A DNA stretch of 64,000 nucleotides from Nocardia cyriacigeorgica. Lineage in GTDB: Bacteria > Actinomycetota > Actinomycetes > Mycobacteriales > Mycobacteriaceae. Location: NCBI RefSeq assembly GCF_010868145.1, contig NZ_JAAGUY010000014.1, positions 75,024-139,023 of the forward strand, given 5' to 3'. The notes below the pieces were generated by a model, which ran no database searches, was not told where the DNA came from, and was given only the letters and a program-made list of their open reading frames with translations. This document shows positions 46,350 through 55,891 of the stretch, in pieces. The position numbers and the translations under genes are program-made. Numbering within the stretch: position 1 is the stretch's first letter; every line of letters begins with the position of its first letter.

Positions 46350-47812
46350 CCCCGGCGCGGGCGCCACGGCCGGGGACTCGGTTCGGCGTCTGGCTGGCGC
46401 GCCCGCTGGCGTCGTTCCACCTGGTCGTCACCATCGCCACCCTGCTCACCGTGCTCGGGCTGGTGATGGTGCTGTCCGCGTCGAGTGTGGAGGCCTACGC
46501 CGACGGCGGTTCGGCGTATTCGCTGTTCGTGCAGCAGGCGATCTACGCCGCTCTCGGTGCGGTGCTGTTCTATCTGGCGTTGCGGATACCGCTGCGGCGG
46601 CTTCGCCAGTTGTCGTTTCCGCTGTTCGCGCTGTCGGTGGTCGGGCTGGTGCTTGTGCTGATCCCCGGAATCGGTTCGCGGGTCAACGGCGCGCGACGCT
46701 GGATCGACCTGGGTGTGTTCTCGATTCAGCCGTCCGAGATCGTCAAGGTGACGCTGGTGGTGTGGGGTGCGCATCTGCTCGCCTCACGCCGCTCCGAGCA
46801 CGCCTCCCTCAAGGACATCCTGGTGCCGCTGGTGCCCGCGGGCCTGCTGGTGTGTCTGCTGATCGTGTTGCAGCCCAACCTGTCCACCACCATCGCGGTC
46901 GGCATCGTGCTCGCGGCGCTGCTGTGGTTCGGCGGACTGCCGGTGCGGCTGTTCGTGACGATCGCGATCTCCGGTGTGATCGCGGCAGCGGTGCTCGCGT
47001 TGTCGGCCGGCTACCGCTCCGACCGGATGCGCGCCTTCTTCAACCCCGGCGACGACCCGCAGGGCGCCAACTATCAGGCCATGCAGGCGAAGTTCTCCCT
47101 CGCCGACGGCGGTATCTGGGGCCGAGGTCTCGGGCAGAGCCGCGCCAAATGGAACTATCTGCCCAACTCCCACAACGACTTCATCTTCGCCATCATCGGT
47201 GAGGAACTCGGCTTCCTCGGCTGCGCGCTGGTGCTCGGGCTTTTCGCGCTGTTCGTCTACACCGGACTGCGCATCGCCGTCCGTTCCGCCGATCCGTTCC
47301 TTCGACTGCTGACCGCGACGGCGACCACCTGGATCACCGGACAGGCATTGATCAATATCGGCTACGTCGTCGGGCTGCTCCCGGTGACCGGTCTGCAGCT
47401 GCCGCTGGTGTCGGCGGGAGGCTCCTCGTTGGCGATCACCCTGCTGATGTTCGGCATCATCGCCAACGCCGCTCGTCACGAACCCGAGGCTGTCGCGGCC
47501 TTGCATGCGGGCCAGGACGGCCGATTCAGTAGATTGCTACGACTGCCCAAACCGGAGGTGTACGCACCGGCCAAGGCCGAGGCGGCCCGCGCCCGGTCGG
47601 CGGCCCGCGGCAAGCCGGGGCAGCGCGGTGGACAGCCGCCCGCACGCAAGCCACGCTCAGGTGGGCAGCGCTCGGGCTCGGGCAGGCAAGGCACAGCCGA
47701 ACCGCGCCGCCGGTCGGCGCAGAGCCGGGGCACCAGCTCGGCGCGCGCGACCCGCGCCTGGGAACCGAACTATCCGGTCACACATGCGAGAGAACGAGGA
47801 AGATCCAGGTGA
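46346..47812 (+). CDS. ftsW: Septal peptidoglycan glycosyltransferase of the SEDS family
   Basis: 488 residues with ten membrane helices. SEDS signatures include [53 protein letters not shown] and [10 protein letters not shown]. It polymerises lipid II together with the pbpB product. After the last helix a basic, Arg/Pro/Ser-rich cytoplasmic tail of about 100 residues follows; in mycobacteria the FtsW tail contacts FtsZ and PBP3. It starts with GTG overlapping murD and ends overlapping murG (GTGA). Confidence 0.96.
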   Translation: MTPARAPRPGTRFGVWLARPLASFHLVVTIATLLTVLGLVMVLSASSVEAYADGGSAYSLFVQQAIYAALGAVLFYLALRIPLRRLRQLSFPLFALSVVGLVLVLIPGIGSRVNGARRWIDLGVFSIQPSEIVKVTLVVWGAHLLASRRSEHASLKDILVPLVPAGLLVCLLIVLQPNLSTTIAVGIVLAALLWFGGLPVRLFVTIAISGVIAAAVLALSAGYRSDRMRAFFNPGDDPQGANYQAMQAKFSLADGGIWGRGLGQSRAKWNYLPNSHNDFIFAIIGEELGFLGCALVLGLFALFVYTGLRIAVRSADPFLRLLTATATTWITGQALINIGYVVGLLPVTGLQLPLVSAGGSSLAITLLMFGIIANAARHEPEAVAALHAGQDGRFSRLLRLPKPEVYAPAKAEAARARSAARGKPGQRGGQPPARKPRSGGQRSGSGRQGTAEPRRRSAQSRGTSSARATRAWEPNYPVTHARERGRSR

Positions 47813-48984
47813 GTGCAAGCCAGTCCGCGAACGAGAACTCCGCAGTGAGCGGGGCGAGCAGCACCGCGGGCGCGAAGGGATCGGCACTCTCGGTGATCGT
47901 GGCGGGCGGTGGCACCGCCGGGCATATCGAACCGGCCATGGCTGTCGCCGACGCCCTGCGCCGCCTGGATCCGTCGATTCGGGTGACCGCGCTCGGCACC
48001 GAGCGCGGACTCGAGACCACGCTGGTGCCCGACCGCGGCTATCCGCTGGAACTCATCCCGCCGGTTCCGCTGCCACGTAAGCCAAGTGCCGATCTGCTCC
48101 GTCTGCCCGGCCGGGTACGGGCCTCGGTGGCCAAGGCGCGTGCCGTGATCGACGCCGTCGACGCCGACGTGATCATCGGTTTCGGCGGCTACGTCGCACT
48201 CCCGGCGTACCTGGCCGCCGGCCGCGGTGCGCTGCGGCGTCGGCGATCGGTGCCGGTGGTGGTGCACGAGGCCAATGCCAAGGCAGGTATCGCGAACAAG
48301 GTCGGCGCGCGGGTGGCCGCGCGGGTGCTGGCCGCGGTGCCGGATTCCGGGCTGCCAGGCGCCGAGGTCATCGGTATCCCGGTCCGCTCGGCCATCACCT
48401 CACTCGACCGTGCCGCGCTGCGCGCGCAGGCCCGCGAACACTTCGGCCTGCCCGCCGACGGCCCGGTGCTGCTGGTATTCGGCGGCTCCCAGGGCGCGCG
48501 CACCCTCAACGACGCGGTCTCCGGTGCGGCGAAGGAACTAGCCACGGCCGGTATCCCGGTGCTGCACGCGCACGGCCCCAAGAACACCCTCGACCTGCCG
48601 CCGGGCACGTCGTCGGCACCCTATGTCGCCGTGCCGTATCTTTCCCGGATGGATCTGGCATACGCCGCCGCCGACGCGGTGGTGTGCCGCTCCGGTGCGA
48701 TGACGGTCGCGGAGGTGTCCGCTGTCGGGCTGCCCGCGGTGTACGTTCCGCTGCCACACGGCAACGGTGAGCAGGAGCTCAACGCCAGGCCCGTCGTCGC
48801 CGCGGGTGGTGGCAGAATTGTGGCCGACTCCGCGCTGACGCCGACCTACGTGATCGATGAGGTGATCCCCCTGCTCATGGACCCCGCACGGCTGACCGAG
48901 ATGGGCCGCGCCGCCGCAGGCGCCGGACACCGTGACGCCGCCGACGAGGTTGCCCGCATCGCCCTCCGGGTGGCGGGCCGATGA
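47809..48984 (+). CDS. murG: UDP-GlcNAc:lipid I N-acetylglucosamine transferase
   Basis: 391 residues, GT28 (GT-B). The N-terminal glycine loop GGGTAGH (33-39) and a second one GGSQGAR, plus the acceptor-membrane segment [16 protein letters not shown], identify MurG, which converts lipid I to lipid II at the inner membrane face. The first about 25 residues form an extra Ser/Ala-rich extension. It overlaps ftsW and murC by four bases each. Confidence 0.96.
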   Translation: MSASQSANENSAVSGASSTAGAKGSALSVIVAGGGTAGHIEPAMAVADALRRLDPSIRVTALGTERGLETTLVPDRGYPLELIPPVPLPRKPSADLLRLPGRVRASVAKARAVIDAVDADVIIGFGGYVALPAYLAAGRGALRRRRSVPVVVHEANAKAGIANKVGARVAARVLAAVPDSGLPGAEVIGIPVRSAITSLDRAALRAQAREHFGLPADGPVLLVFGGSQGARTLNDAVSGAAKELATAGIPVLHAHGPKNTLDLPPGTSSAPYVAVPYLSRMDLAYAAADAVVCRSGAMTVAEVSAVGLPAVYVPLPHGNGEQELNARPVVAAGGGRIVADSALTPTYVIDEVIPLLMDPARLTEMGRAAAGAGHRDAADEVARIALRVAGR

Positions 48985-50483
48985 CCGGGGATCCGAGCAC
49001 CGACGCGCGGTCGGCGTTGCCGCCCTCGCTCGAGCGCGTGCACATGGTTGGCATCGGCGGAGCGGGCATGTCCGGGATCGCGCGCATCCTGCTCTCGCGC
49101 GGTGGCGCGGTGTCCGGCTCCGACGCCAAGGAGAGCCGCGGTGTACTCGCCCTGCGCGCTCGCGGCGCCCAGGTGCGGATCGGCCACGACGCCAGTGCGC
49201 TCGACCTGCTGCCCGGCGGCCCGACCGTCGTCGTCACCACCTACGCGGCCATTCCCAAAACCAACCCCGAACTTGTAGAAGCGAATCGGCGCGACATCCC
49301 GGTGCTGCTGCGCCCGGCCGTGCTCGCCTCGCTGATGAGCGGTCACCGCACGCTGCTGGTCTCGGGCACTCACGGCAAGACCTCCACGACGTCGATGCTG
49401 ATCGTGGCGTTGCAGCACTGCGGACTCGATCCGTCCTTCGCCGTCGGCGGAGAACTCAACGAGGCCGGCACCAACGCCCACCACGGCAGCGGCGACATCT
49501 TCGTCGCCGAGGCCGACGAGAGCGATGGCTCGCTGCTGCAATACGACCCCGACGTCGCCGTGGTCACCAATATCGAATCCGACCACCTCGACTACTTCGG
49601 CTCTGACGAGGCCTACACCCAGGTCTTCGACGATTTCGCCGACCGCCTCGCCCCCGGCGGGCTGCTGGTGGTGTGCCTGGACGATCCGGGTTCGCTGGCG
49701 CTGGCAGGCCGGATCGGCGACCGGCTGGCGGACAAGGGCGTCCGGGTACTCGGCTACGGCTCCGGCGATCTCAGGGACGCTCCCGTGCCGGTCGGTGTCC
49801 GGTTGCACAGCTGGGAACCCCGCGACGTCGGCGGGCTGGCGCAATTCCAGCTCGAGGGCGAGGCCGCGCCACGCACCCTGCGGATGTCGGTGCCGGGCAG
49901 GCATATGGCACTCAACGCGTTGGCCGCACTGCTCGCCGCACGCGCGGCCGGCGCCGACATCGACGAGATCATCCAGGGCCTGGAGGGATTCGGCGGCGTG
50001 CATCGCCGGTTCCAGTTCGTCGGGCGCGAGAACGGCGTTCGGGTCTTCGACGACTACGCCCACCATCCGACCGAGGTGCGTGCGGTGCTCGGTGCCGCGG
50101 CGGCCCTGGTCGAGCAGGAAGCCGCCGATGGTGCGCGCTCGCGTCGCGGCCGGGTGATCGTGGTGTTCCAGCCGCACCTCTACAGCCGCACGGCCACTTT
50201 CGCCGGTGAGTTCGGCGCCGCGCTCGGCCTGGCCGACGAAGTGGTGGTGCTCGACGTCTTTGGGGCACGCGAGGAGCCGCTGCCCGGCGTCAACGGCGCG
50301 CTGGTGGCCCAGTCGGTCACCAAACCGGTGCACTACCAACCCGATATGTCCCGGGTGGGACGGCAGGTCGCCGGTCTGGCGCTGCCCGGCGACGTGGTCA
50401 TCACCATGGGTGCGGGCGATGTGACCATGCTCGGCACCCAGATCCTCGACGGACTACGCGCGCGTCCGCAGTTCGGGCGGTGA
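48981..50483 (+). CDS. murC: UDP-N-acetylmuramate--L-alanine ligase
   Basis: 500 residues. The start [17 protein letters not shown] is the MurC UDP-sugar motif; GTHGKTST (129-136) binds [19 protein letters not shown] is the C-terminal signature. It adds L-Ala to UDP-MurNAc. The ATG overlaps the murG stop; ftsQ follows after 6 bp. No murB or ddl gene lies between, as usual for this lineage. Confidence 0.96.
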   Translation: MTGDPSTDARSALPPSLERVHMVGIGGAGMSGIARILLSRGGAVSGSDAKESRGVLALRARGAQVRIGHDASALDLLPGGPTVVVTTYAAIPKTNPELVEANRRDIPVLLRPAVLASLMSGHRTLLVSGTHGKTSTTSMLIVALQHCGLDPSFAVGGELNEAGTNAHHGSGDIFVAEADESDGSLLQYDPDVAVVTNIESDHLDYFGSDEAYTQVFDDFADRLAPGGLLVVCLDDPGSLALAGRIGDRLADKGVRVLGYGSGDLRDAPVPVGVRLHSWEPRDVGGLAQFQLEGEAAPRTLRMSVPGRHMALNALAALLAARAAGADIDEIIQGLEGFGGVHRRFQFVGRENGVRVFDDYAHHPTEVRAVLGAAAALVEQEAADGARSRRGRVIVVFQPHLYSRTATFAGEFGAALGLADEVVVLDVFGAREEPLPGVNGALVAQSVTKPVHYQPDMSRVGRQVAGLALPGDVVITMGAGDVTMLGTQILDGLRARPQFGR

Positions 50484-50489
50484 GCGCGG

Positions 50490-51182
50490 GTGCGATCCGG
50501 AGCCGAGCTGTTCGGTGCGCGTCGGTGGCGCCGGATCCGGCTGTGGGGATTGCCCGCGGTGTGCCTGCTGGTGACGCTGTTCGTGGCGGCCTGGTTCACG
50601 CCGTTGCTGTCGGTGCGCACGGTGGAGGTCGATGGCTTGTCCGCGGTGCCGGAGGACCGGGTGCGGGAGTTACTCGAGATTCCGCAGGGCCAGTCGATGC
50701 TGCGCATCGATACCGCCGCGATGGCCTCGCGGGTGGCGGGCATTCCAAAGGTGCAATCGGTGCGGGTGCAGCGCTCGTTCCCGTCGACGGTGCGGGTGAC
50801 GGTCATCGAGCGCACGCCGGTGTTGTTCTATACCAGCGAGCGGGGCGCCCATCTGCTGGATGCCGAGAGCGTCGAGTACGCGATCGAACCGCCGCCCATC
50901 GGCGTGCCGGAACTGAAGGCCGAACATCCCGGCGGTGCCGACCCGTCGACCCAGGCCGCGGTCGCGGTCATGGCGGCGCTGCCCCAGGTGCTGAGTTCGC
51001 AGGTGGGCGAGGTTGCGGTGCGGTCGATTTCGGATATTTCGCTGAGACTGCGCGATGGCCGCACGGTAGTGTGGGGCGGGGCGGACGACGCCGAGCGCAA
51101 GGTTGCGGTAGTGCAGCCGCTGCTGACTCGTCCCGGAACGGTGTTCGACGTGTCGAGCCCGAACCTGGTGACGGTAAAATGA
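50490..51182 (+). CDS. ftsQ: Divisome protein FtsQ
   Basis: 230 residues from a GTG. A short basic cytoplasmic end, one membrane helix (about 18-38), a POTRA domain (about 41-110, VRTVEVDGLSAVPEDRVREL and VQRSFPSTVRVTVIERTP) and a beta domain to the C-terminus. FtsQ scaffolds FtsL/FtsB-type proteins and FtsW-FtsI. It is the last gene before a 364-bp gap that carries the ftsZ promoter. Confidence 0.94.
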   Translation: MRSGAELFGARRWRRIRLWGLPAVCLLVTLFVAAWFTPLLSVRTVEVDGLSAVPEDRVRELLEIPQGQSMLRIDTAAMASRVAGIPKVQSVRVQRSFPSTVRVTVIERTPVLFYTSERGAHLLDAESVEYAIEPPPIGVPELKAEHPGGADPSTQAAVAVMAALPQVLSSQVGEVAVRSISDISLRLRDGRTVVWGGADDAERKVAVVQPLLTRPGTVFDVSSPNLVTVK

Positions 51183-51546
51183 TCTACGAACACCGAACTC
51201 GGCGCGATACCGCTTGTGTCCGGCGAGTTTTCGGTGAGGATTCCGGAGGCATCCCAGTAACGGGATTCCCGCCGGGGGGCAACCGACCACGATACGACGT
51301 CCGGCGTGTCGGCACGAGCGGGATCACACAAGATTCTGATTCTCGTCTCGGCGCGCCTGCGCGCGGATCGCGTCGGCTGCGAATAGCGTTCGGCACCAGT
51401 CGGATACTTGACATAACGCCAACCCTATGGTTGAGGTTTAGGGTTTGCTCGAATCGCGGACCGCTGGGAGACACGGCCCGGCCGATGCGGATCGATGCCG
51501 AGCATCCGAAAACGACAGGCTTTGGATCGAAGGAAGGCGAGAGCCC
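51183..51546 (+). promoter_or_regulatory. ftsZ promoter region
   Basis: 364 bp without a gene. A TTGACA -35-like hexamer lies at 51408-51413 and a -10-like TAGGGT at 51439-51444, but their 25-bp spacing means they probably belong to different promoters. A small dyad ATCCC-agtaac-GGGAT lies at 51252-51267. The ftsZ ribosome binding site (AAGGAAGG) is at the right edge. The size and content suggest several ftsZ promoters here, as known for mycobacteria and Streptomyces. Confidence 0.55.
51421..51445. promoter_or_regulatory. AACCCTA/TAGGGTT inverted repeat before ftsZ
   Basis: AACCCTA-n11-TAGGGTT is a perfect 7-bp dyad covering the -10-like TAGGGT, so a protein bound here would occlude the promoter. 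It lies about 100 bp upstream of ftsZ. Confidence 0.5.
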
Positions 51547-52791
51547 ATGACGCCCCCGCACAACTACCTTGCAGTGATCAAGGTCGTCGGTATCGGCGGC
51601 GGCGGCGTGAACGCCGTCAACCGGATGATCGAACAGGGACTCAAGGGAGTCGAGTTCATCGCGGTCAACACCGACGCCCAGGCGCTGCTGATGAGTGATG
51701 CCGACGTCAAGCTCGACGTCGGCCGCGAACTCACGCGCGGCCTCGGAGCCGGCGCCGATCCCGAGGTCGGCCGCAAGGCCGCCGAGGATCACAAGGACGA
51801 GATCGAAGAGGTGCTCAAGGGCGCCGACATGGTCTTCGTCACCGCGGGCGAGGGCGGCGGCACCGGCACCGGTGGCGCCCCGGTCGTCGCCAGCATCGCG
51901 CGCAAGCTCGGTGCGCTGACCATCGGTGTGGTCACCCGCCCGTTCTCGTTCGAGGGCAAGCGGCGCGGCAACCAGGCCGAGGTCGGCATCAATATGCTGC
52001 GCGAGTCCTGCGACACGCTGATCGTCATCCCGAACGACCGGCTGCTGCAGCTGGGCGATGCGGCGGTGAGCCTGATGGACGCCTTCCGCTCCGCCGACGA
52101 GGTGCTGCTCAACGGTGTTCAGGGCATTACCGACCTGATCACCACCCCTGGTCTGATCAACGTCGACTTCGCCGACGTCAAGAGCGTTATGTCCGGGGCG
52201 GGTAGCGCGCTCATGGGGATCGGCTCCTCGCGCGGTGAAGGCCGATCGGTGAAGGCGGCCGAAGCGGCGATCAACTCGCCACTGCTGGAAGCATCAATGG
52301 ACGGCGCACACGGCGTGCTGCTCTCGATCGCGGGTGGATCCGATCTGGGTCTGTTCGAGATCAACGAGGCGGCCTCGCTGGTGCAGGAAGCCGCCCATAT
52401 CGAGGCCAACATCATCTTCGGTACCGTCATCGACGATTCGCTCGGCGACGAAGTGCGCGTCACCGTCATCGCGGCGGGCTTCGACGGCGGCGGGCCGGCC
52501 AGGCGCACCTTCGATGCGGCGACCACCCGCGGCACCATCGGCTCGGGTCGAGCCGGCGAGATCGGACAGAGTCGTGCGAGTGAGGTGAGCGCGCGCCCAG
52601 CGGAGACCACCTCGACCGCGTCTGCCAGCAGCGTGAGCCGGGGCCCGGCGCCCAGCTACCGCGATGTCGAACGGCCGCGTCCGGCAGCCGATCCGATCGC
52701 TTCGCACACCAGCCGCTCGCATACCCCGCCGCCCGACACCGGCGACGATGACGACGACGATGTCGACGTCCCGTCGTTCATGCGGCGTTGA
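51547..52791 (+). CDS. ftsZ: Cell division GTPase FtsZ
   Basis: 414 residues. The tubulin-like GTPase core starts [18 protein letters not shown]; the GTP signature GGGTGTG lies at about 103-109; the T7 loop [11 protein letters not shown] completes the site of a neighbouring subunit. A Ser/Arg/Pro linker (about 320-395) ends in an acidic [15 protein letters not shown] tail, the conserved peptide that binds SepF and FtsW in mycobacteria. The ATG at 51547 has AAGGAAGG upstream; the frame runs 34 codons further without support. Confidence 0.98.
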   Translation: MTPPHNYLAVIKVVGIGGGGVNAVNRMIEQGLKGVEFIAVNTDAQALLMSDADVKLDVGRELTRGLGAGADPEVGRKAAEDHKDEIEEVLKGADMVFVTAGEGGGTGTGGAPVVASIARKLGALTIGVVTRPFSFEGKRRGNQAEVGINMLRESCDTLIVIPNDRLLQLGDAAVSLMDAFRSADEVLLNGVQGITDLITTPGLINVDFADVKSVMSGAGSALMGIGSSRGEGRSVKAAEAAINSPLLEASMDGAHGVLLSIAGGSDLGLFEINEAASLVQEAAHIEANIIFGTVIDDSLGDEVRVTVIAAGFDGGGPARRTFDAATTRGTIGSGRAGEIGQSRASEVSARPAETTSTASASSVSRGPAPSYRDVERPRPAADPIASHTSRSHTPPPDTGDDDDDDVDVPSFMRR

Positions 52792-52837
52792 CCACATCCG
52801 GCACCCTGCGCTGACCCGGGTGTGAGCCGGAGCCGAC

Positions 52838-52843
52838 TACTCT
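52838..52843 (+). promoter_or_regulatory. Leaderless-type -10 box for pgeF
   Basis: TACTCT, then seven bases, then the ATG at 52851; no Shine-Dalgarno. It would give the pgeF-yggS pair a transcript separate from ftsZ. Confidence 0.5.
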
Positions 52844-52850
52844 CGTCGGC

Positions 52851-53588
52851 ATGACATCGGTTTCGGTTCGCACTGTCCGGCGGGTGGTGACGACGCGGGC
52901 CGGAGGCTTCTCCGCCGCGCCCTACGACTCGTTCAACCTCGGCGACCATGTCGGTGACAATCCGGAGGCCGTGCGGCGCAATCGTGAGCGCCTGGCCGAG
53001 ACCATCGGCCTGCCGCCGCGGCGGCTGGTCTGGATGGAACAGATCCACAGTCGCACCGTCGAGATCGTCGACGGACCGCGCGACGAACCGGTGCCCGCGA
53101 CCGACGCGCTGGTCACTACCGTGCCGGGACTGGCGCTGGTGGTGGTCACTGCCGATTGCGTGCCGATCCTGCTCTCCGATGACGAGGCCGGGGTGATCGC
53201 CGCCGTGCATGCCGGACGTATCGGTGCCCGGATCGGCATCGTGCCCCGCGTCCTCGATGCCATGGTGTCGGTCGGCGCCCGCATCGACCACATCGGCGCT
53301 TTCCTCGGACCGGCGGCCAGCGGGCGTCAGTACGAGGTGCCCGCCGAGATGCGCGCCGATGTGGAACGGCATCTACCCGGCAGCGCGACCACCACCGAGC
53401 GTGGCACACCTGGACTCGACCTACGGGCCGGGCTGCGTCGTCAACTCACTACCGCAGGCGTCGGCGCCGTCGCCGTCGACCCGCGCTGCACGATCGAGGA
53501 CAAAACATTGTTCAGCCACCGCCGTGGCGCGCCGACCGGCCGACTCGGTGGGGCGATCTGGATGGAGGAAGGGGAACCGCCCGCGTGA
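52851..53588 (+). CDS. pgeF: YfiH/PgeF-family peptidoglycan editing or purine-modifying enzyme
   Basis: 245 residues of the multicopper-like laccase-domain (YfiH) family. Metal-binding segments are present: WMEQIHSRTVEIV, VTADCVPILL, AVHAGRIGARIGI and the late FSHRRGAPTGR. E. coli YfiH (PgeF) removes misincorporated serine peptides from peptidoglycan precursors, and other members act on adenosine; which applies here is open. It follows ftsZ by 59 bp and overlaps yggS by four bases (GTGA). Confidence 0.88.
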   Translation: MTSVSVRTVRRVVTTRAGGFSAAPYDSFNLGDHVGDNPEAVRRNRERLAETIGLPPRRLVWMEQIHSRTVEIVDGPRDEPVPATDALVTTVPGLALVVVTADCVPILLSDDEAGVIAAVHAGRIGARIGIVPRVLDAMVSVGARIDHIGAFLGPAASGRQYEVPAEMRADVERHLPGSATTTERGTPGLDLRAGLRRQLTTAGVGAVAVDPRCTIEDKTLFSHRRGAPTGRLGGAIWMEEGEPPA

Positions 53589-54331
53589 GCCCGATGAGCA
53601 CTGCTCAGACCCTCGACCGCCGCACCACCGAACTGGCCGCCAATCTGGCCGGACTGCTCGACCGCATCGACGCCGCCTGCGCCGCGGTGGGTCGTGATCC
53701 GGCGACCGTGCGCCTGCTACCGGTGACCAAGTTCTTCCCGGCCGCGGACGTGGAGATCCTTTATAGCCTCGGGCGTCGAGAGTTCGGTGAATCACGTGAG
53801 CAGGAGGCCGCCGCAAAGGTGGCCGAACTCACCTCGCACCCAGATGTGCGCTGGCACATGATCGGTCGGCTGCAGCGCAACAAGGCCAAGGCCGTGGCGC
53901 GGTGGGCGCATGCGGTGCACTCGGTGGACAGCGAACGGCTGGCAACGGCCCTTGACGTCGGGGCCGCCGCCGCGCTCGACGCGGGGGAGCGCACTACGCC
54001 GCTGGAGATCCTCATCCAGGTCAGCCTGGACGAGGACCCGGCGCGCGGCGGTGTTGCGCCGGATGCCGTTGCGGCACTTGCCGATCAGATCGCGCAGGCG
54101 CCTGCGCTGCGGCTGTCCGGCCTGATGGCGGTGCCGCCGCTGACTGTCGAACCGGCCGCTGCCTTCGCACGTCTGGCAGCCGTACACGCCGAGCTGACCG
54201 AAGCTCACCCAGGCGCGTCGGAATTGTCCGCCGGAATGTCGGGAGATCTGGAATCGGCGATCGAATACGGATCCACGTGTGTGCGTGTCGGTACCGCCCT
54301 CATGGGCGCTCGACCGATAACCTCGGCGTAG
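53585..54331 (+). CDS. yggS: PLP homeostasis protein (YggS/PLPBP family)
   Basis: 248 residues, single-domain type III-fold PLP-binding protein. The lysine segment LLPVTKFFPAADVEILYSLG, GESREQEAAAKV and WHMIGRLQRNKAK, and the C-terminal SAGMSGDLESAIEYGSTCVRVGTAL are conserved. It buffers pyridoxal 5'-phosphate and is regularly found between ftsZ and sepF. The GTG at 53585 overlaps pgeF; an ATG three codons later is an alternative. Confidence 0.93.
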   Translation: MSPMSTAQTLDRRTTELAANLAGLLDRIDAACAAVGRDPATVRLLPVTKFFPAADVEILYSLGRREFGESREQEAAAKVAELTSHPDVRWHMIGRLQRNKAKAVARWAHAVHSVDSERLATALDVGAAAALDAGERTTPLEILIQVSLDEDPARGGVAPDAVAALADQIAQAPALRLSGLMAVPPLTVEPAAAFARLAAVHAELTEAHPGASELSAGMSGDLESAIEYGSTCVRVGTALMGARPITSA

Positions 54332-54362
54332 CAAAGAAACCTCATCAGTCACATTCGACACA

Positions 54363-54368
54363 TATGCT
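54363..54368 (+). promoter_or_regulatory. Candidate -10 box for the sepF leader
   Basis: TATGCT lies 32 bp after the yggS stop and about 70 bp before the first micro-ORF. No strong -35 was found. Confidence 0.35.
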
Positions 54369-54401
54369 GGGACCGACGAGGGGCTGAGCAAGACTTCAAC
54401 A

Positions 54402-54418
54402 CCCGGTGCCTCACCGGG
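54402..54418 (+). terminator. Small hairpin between yggS and the micro-ORFs
   Basis: CCCGGTG pairs with CACCGGG around CCT. With only 7 bp of stem it could be a weak terminator for yggS or an attenuator structure in the sepF leader. Confidence 0.4.
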
Positions 54419-54439
54419 GCCGAAGGAAGGTCGACCAGG

Positions 54440-54589
54440 ATGAGCGAGCGAAGTGAGCGAGCGATACACACCGCCACCATCGTGGTCACGGCGGAGTCGA
54501 GTGTCGGCAAGGGGGAGGAAATGAGCGAGCGTGGGACCAGGGCCGTCGTGGCCATGCCCGAGGCGAGCGTTAGCGAGGTGGAAGCATGA
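54440..54589 (+). CDS. Micro-ORF 1 upstream of sepF (49 aa)
   Basis: Encodes 49 residues made of two in-frame modules: [16 protein letters not shown]... and, 27 codons later, [31 protein letters not shown] lies about ten bases before the first ATG, and GGGGAGGAA directly before the second, so the internal ATG may also be used. The stop overlaps the start of micro-ORF 2 (ATGA). The peptide has no membrane segment or known family. Related SERSER-type starts recur in nocardioform genomes, so this may be a mobile or amplified leader module rather than a conserved protein. Translation would feed ribosomes toward sepF. Confidence 0.5.
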   Translation: MSERSERAIHTATIVVTAESSVGKGEEMSERGTRAVVAMPEASVSEVEA

Positions 54590-54669
54590 GCGAGCGGAGC
54601 GAGCGAGCAATAGACACTGCTACGAGAGTGCTCGTGCTGGAGCCGAGCGTTAGCGAGGTGGAAGCATGA
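54586..54669 (+). CDS. Micro-ORF 2 upstream of sepF (27 aa)
   Basis: Encodes 27 residues, [20 protein letters not shown] followed by SVSEVEA. The first 13 match module 1 of micro-ORF 1 at 12 positions and the last seven match its end exactly. The ATG overlaps the micro-ORF 1 stop, and its own stop overlaps the sepF start (ATGA); GAGGTGGAAGC before the sepF ATG lies inside this ORF. It is probably translated and coupled to sepF. Confidence 0.5.
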   Translation: MSERSERAIDTATRVLVLEPSVSEVEA

Positions 54670-55430
54670 GTACTCTGCACAAGTTCAAGGCTTACTTCGG
54701 CATGGTTCCACTCGAGGATTACGAAGACGACTACGTCGACGATCGTGGCCCTCGGCCCATGGACGAGCGCGGCTCGCGGCGGCCCCGTGAATACTCCGAA
54801 CGTCCCGGCTACGGCACCGACCGCTACGCCGACGACCGCTACGACGACGCCGAGTTCGAAGAGCCGGCCTACAAGTCGCCGTACCAGGCCGGCTACCCGG
54901 CCGCGCGCCGCGACGACTACACGCCCGACAGCTACGGCGAGGATCGCTACGAGGCGCCGCGCCGCCCCACGCGCATCGACGCCGCAGGCGCCGGCCGGTT
55001 CCGTGCGGGCGGCAGCGCGCCGATGATGCGTGGCGCCACCCGTGGTGCGCTCGCCGTCGACCCCGAGGCCGAGGAACGGCGACTGGAAGAGCGGATGCGT
55101 CCCGACCCGGTCGCCGCCCGCCGTCCTGCGATCTTCGAGGACGGAGGTCCCTTGTCCAAGATCACGACGCTGCGCCCGCGTGACTACAGCGAGGCCCGGA
55201 TCATCGGCGAGCGGTTCCGCGAGGGCAACCCGGTGATCATGGACCTGGTCGATCTGAGCAATGCCGATGCGAAACGGCTGGTCGACTTCGCCGCAGGCCT
55301 GGCATTCGCGCTGCGCGGCTCGTTCGACAAGGTCGCGACCAAGGTGTTCCTGCTCTCACCTGCCGATGTCGACGTATCGGCCGAGGAACGCCGCCGGATC
55401 GCCGAAACAGGCTTCTACAACCAGAAATAG
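54666..55430 (+). CDS. sepF: Cell division protein SepF
   Basis: 254 residues. The amphipathic membrane-binding N-terminus is [15 protein letters not shown]; a long disordered Tyr/Asp/Arg-rich linker (about 18-155) follows; the C-terminal SepF core (about 165-250) has [39 protein letters not shown] and [10 protein letters not shown]. SepF anchors FtsZ to the membrane in actinobacteria, which lack FtsA, as this cluster does. The start overlaps micro-ORF 2. Confidence 0.95.
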   Translation: MSTLHKFKAYFGMVPLEDYEDDYVDDRGPRPMDERGSRRPREYSERPGYGTDRYADDRYDDAEFEEPAYKSPYQAGYPAARRDDYTPDSYGEDRYEAPRRPTRIDAAGAGRFRAGGSAPMMRGATRGALAVDPEAEERRLEERMRPDPVAARRPAIFEDGGPLSKITTLRPRDYSEARIIGERFREGNPVIMDLVDLSNADAKRLVDFAAGLAFALRGSFDKVATKVFLLSPADVDVSAEERRRIAETGFYNQK

Positions 55431-55519
55431 GACGATGAACCGGGGGGAGAGTCGGATGCGGGTCGAACTGGGCGGCGCGGTCATTTTGCGCGACGCCGAT
55501 TTTGCGGCAGAGTGAGGTC

Positions 55520-55822
55520 GTGGCCTTGTTCGCGGTGCTGTACTTCGTGCTGTTCATCTTCTGGCTGTTGCTCATCAGCCGGGTGATCGTCGAGTTCATC
55601 CGTAGCTTTGCCCGTGACTGGCGCCCCAGTGGCATCGTGGTCATCATCCTGGAGGTGATCTTCACGATCACCGACCCTCCGGTGAAACTCCTGAGGCGGT
55701 TGATCCCACCGGTGTCATTGGGGGGAATTCGGCTCGATCTGTCGATAATGGTCCTGCTATTCATCGTCTTCATCCTGATGTCGATCGTGAGCAGGCTCGG
55801 GCAGCCGGTAGCCCCGGTGTGA
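55520..55822 (+). CDS. YggT-family membrane protein
   Basis: 100 residues with two long helices (about 4-26 and 76-95) around a conserved segment TDPPVKLLRRLIPP, the YggT signature. It is regularly found between sepF and divIVA; role unknown, possibly in septum or osmotic homeostasis. The GTG at 55520 is preceded by GTGAGG; a TTG six codons upstream is less likely. A possible 26-codon ORF (55435-55515) precedes it but is weakly supported. Confidence 0.88.
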   Translation: MALFAVLYFVLFIFWLLLISRVIVEFIRSFARDWRPSGIVVIILEVIFTITDPPVKLLRRLIPPVSLGGIRLDLSIMVLLFIVFILMSIVSRLGQPVAPV

Positions 55823-55891
55823 CAGAATGGGCCGAGGACACAGCTCGCCAGATCTGCTAGATCTCCAAAAGACGCGTGAAGGGATCCTTCC

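Larger units (their letters stand above)
54440..54670 (+). repeat. Tandem coding repeats in front of sepF
   Basis: ATGAGCGAGCG occurs three times (54440, 54521, 54586), and the 26-bp word ending in GAGGTGGAAGCATGAG occurs twice exactly (54565-54590 and 54645-54670, 80 bp apart). Each copy of the module brings a purine-rich ribosome binding site and an ATG. Read in frame they give peptides starting MSER and ending SVSEVEA. Confidence 0.85.

Noticed and set aside
55435-55515. 26-codon ORF between sepF and the YggT gene
   Set aside because: It ends just before the yggT start, but its ribosome binding site is weak and no repeat or overlap pattern supports it; kept only as a possibility.
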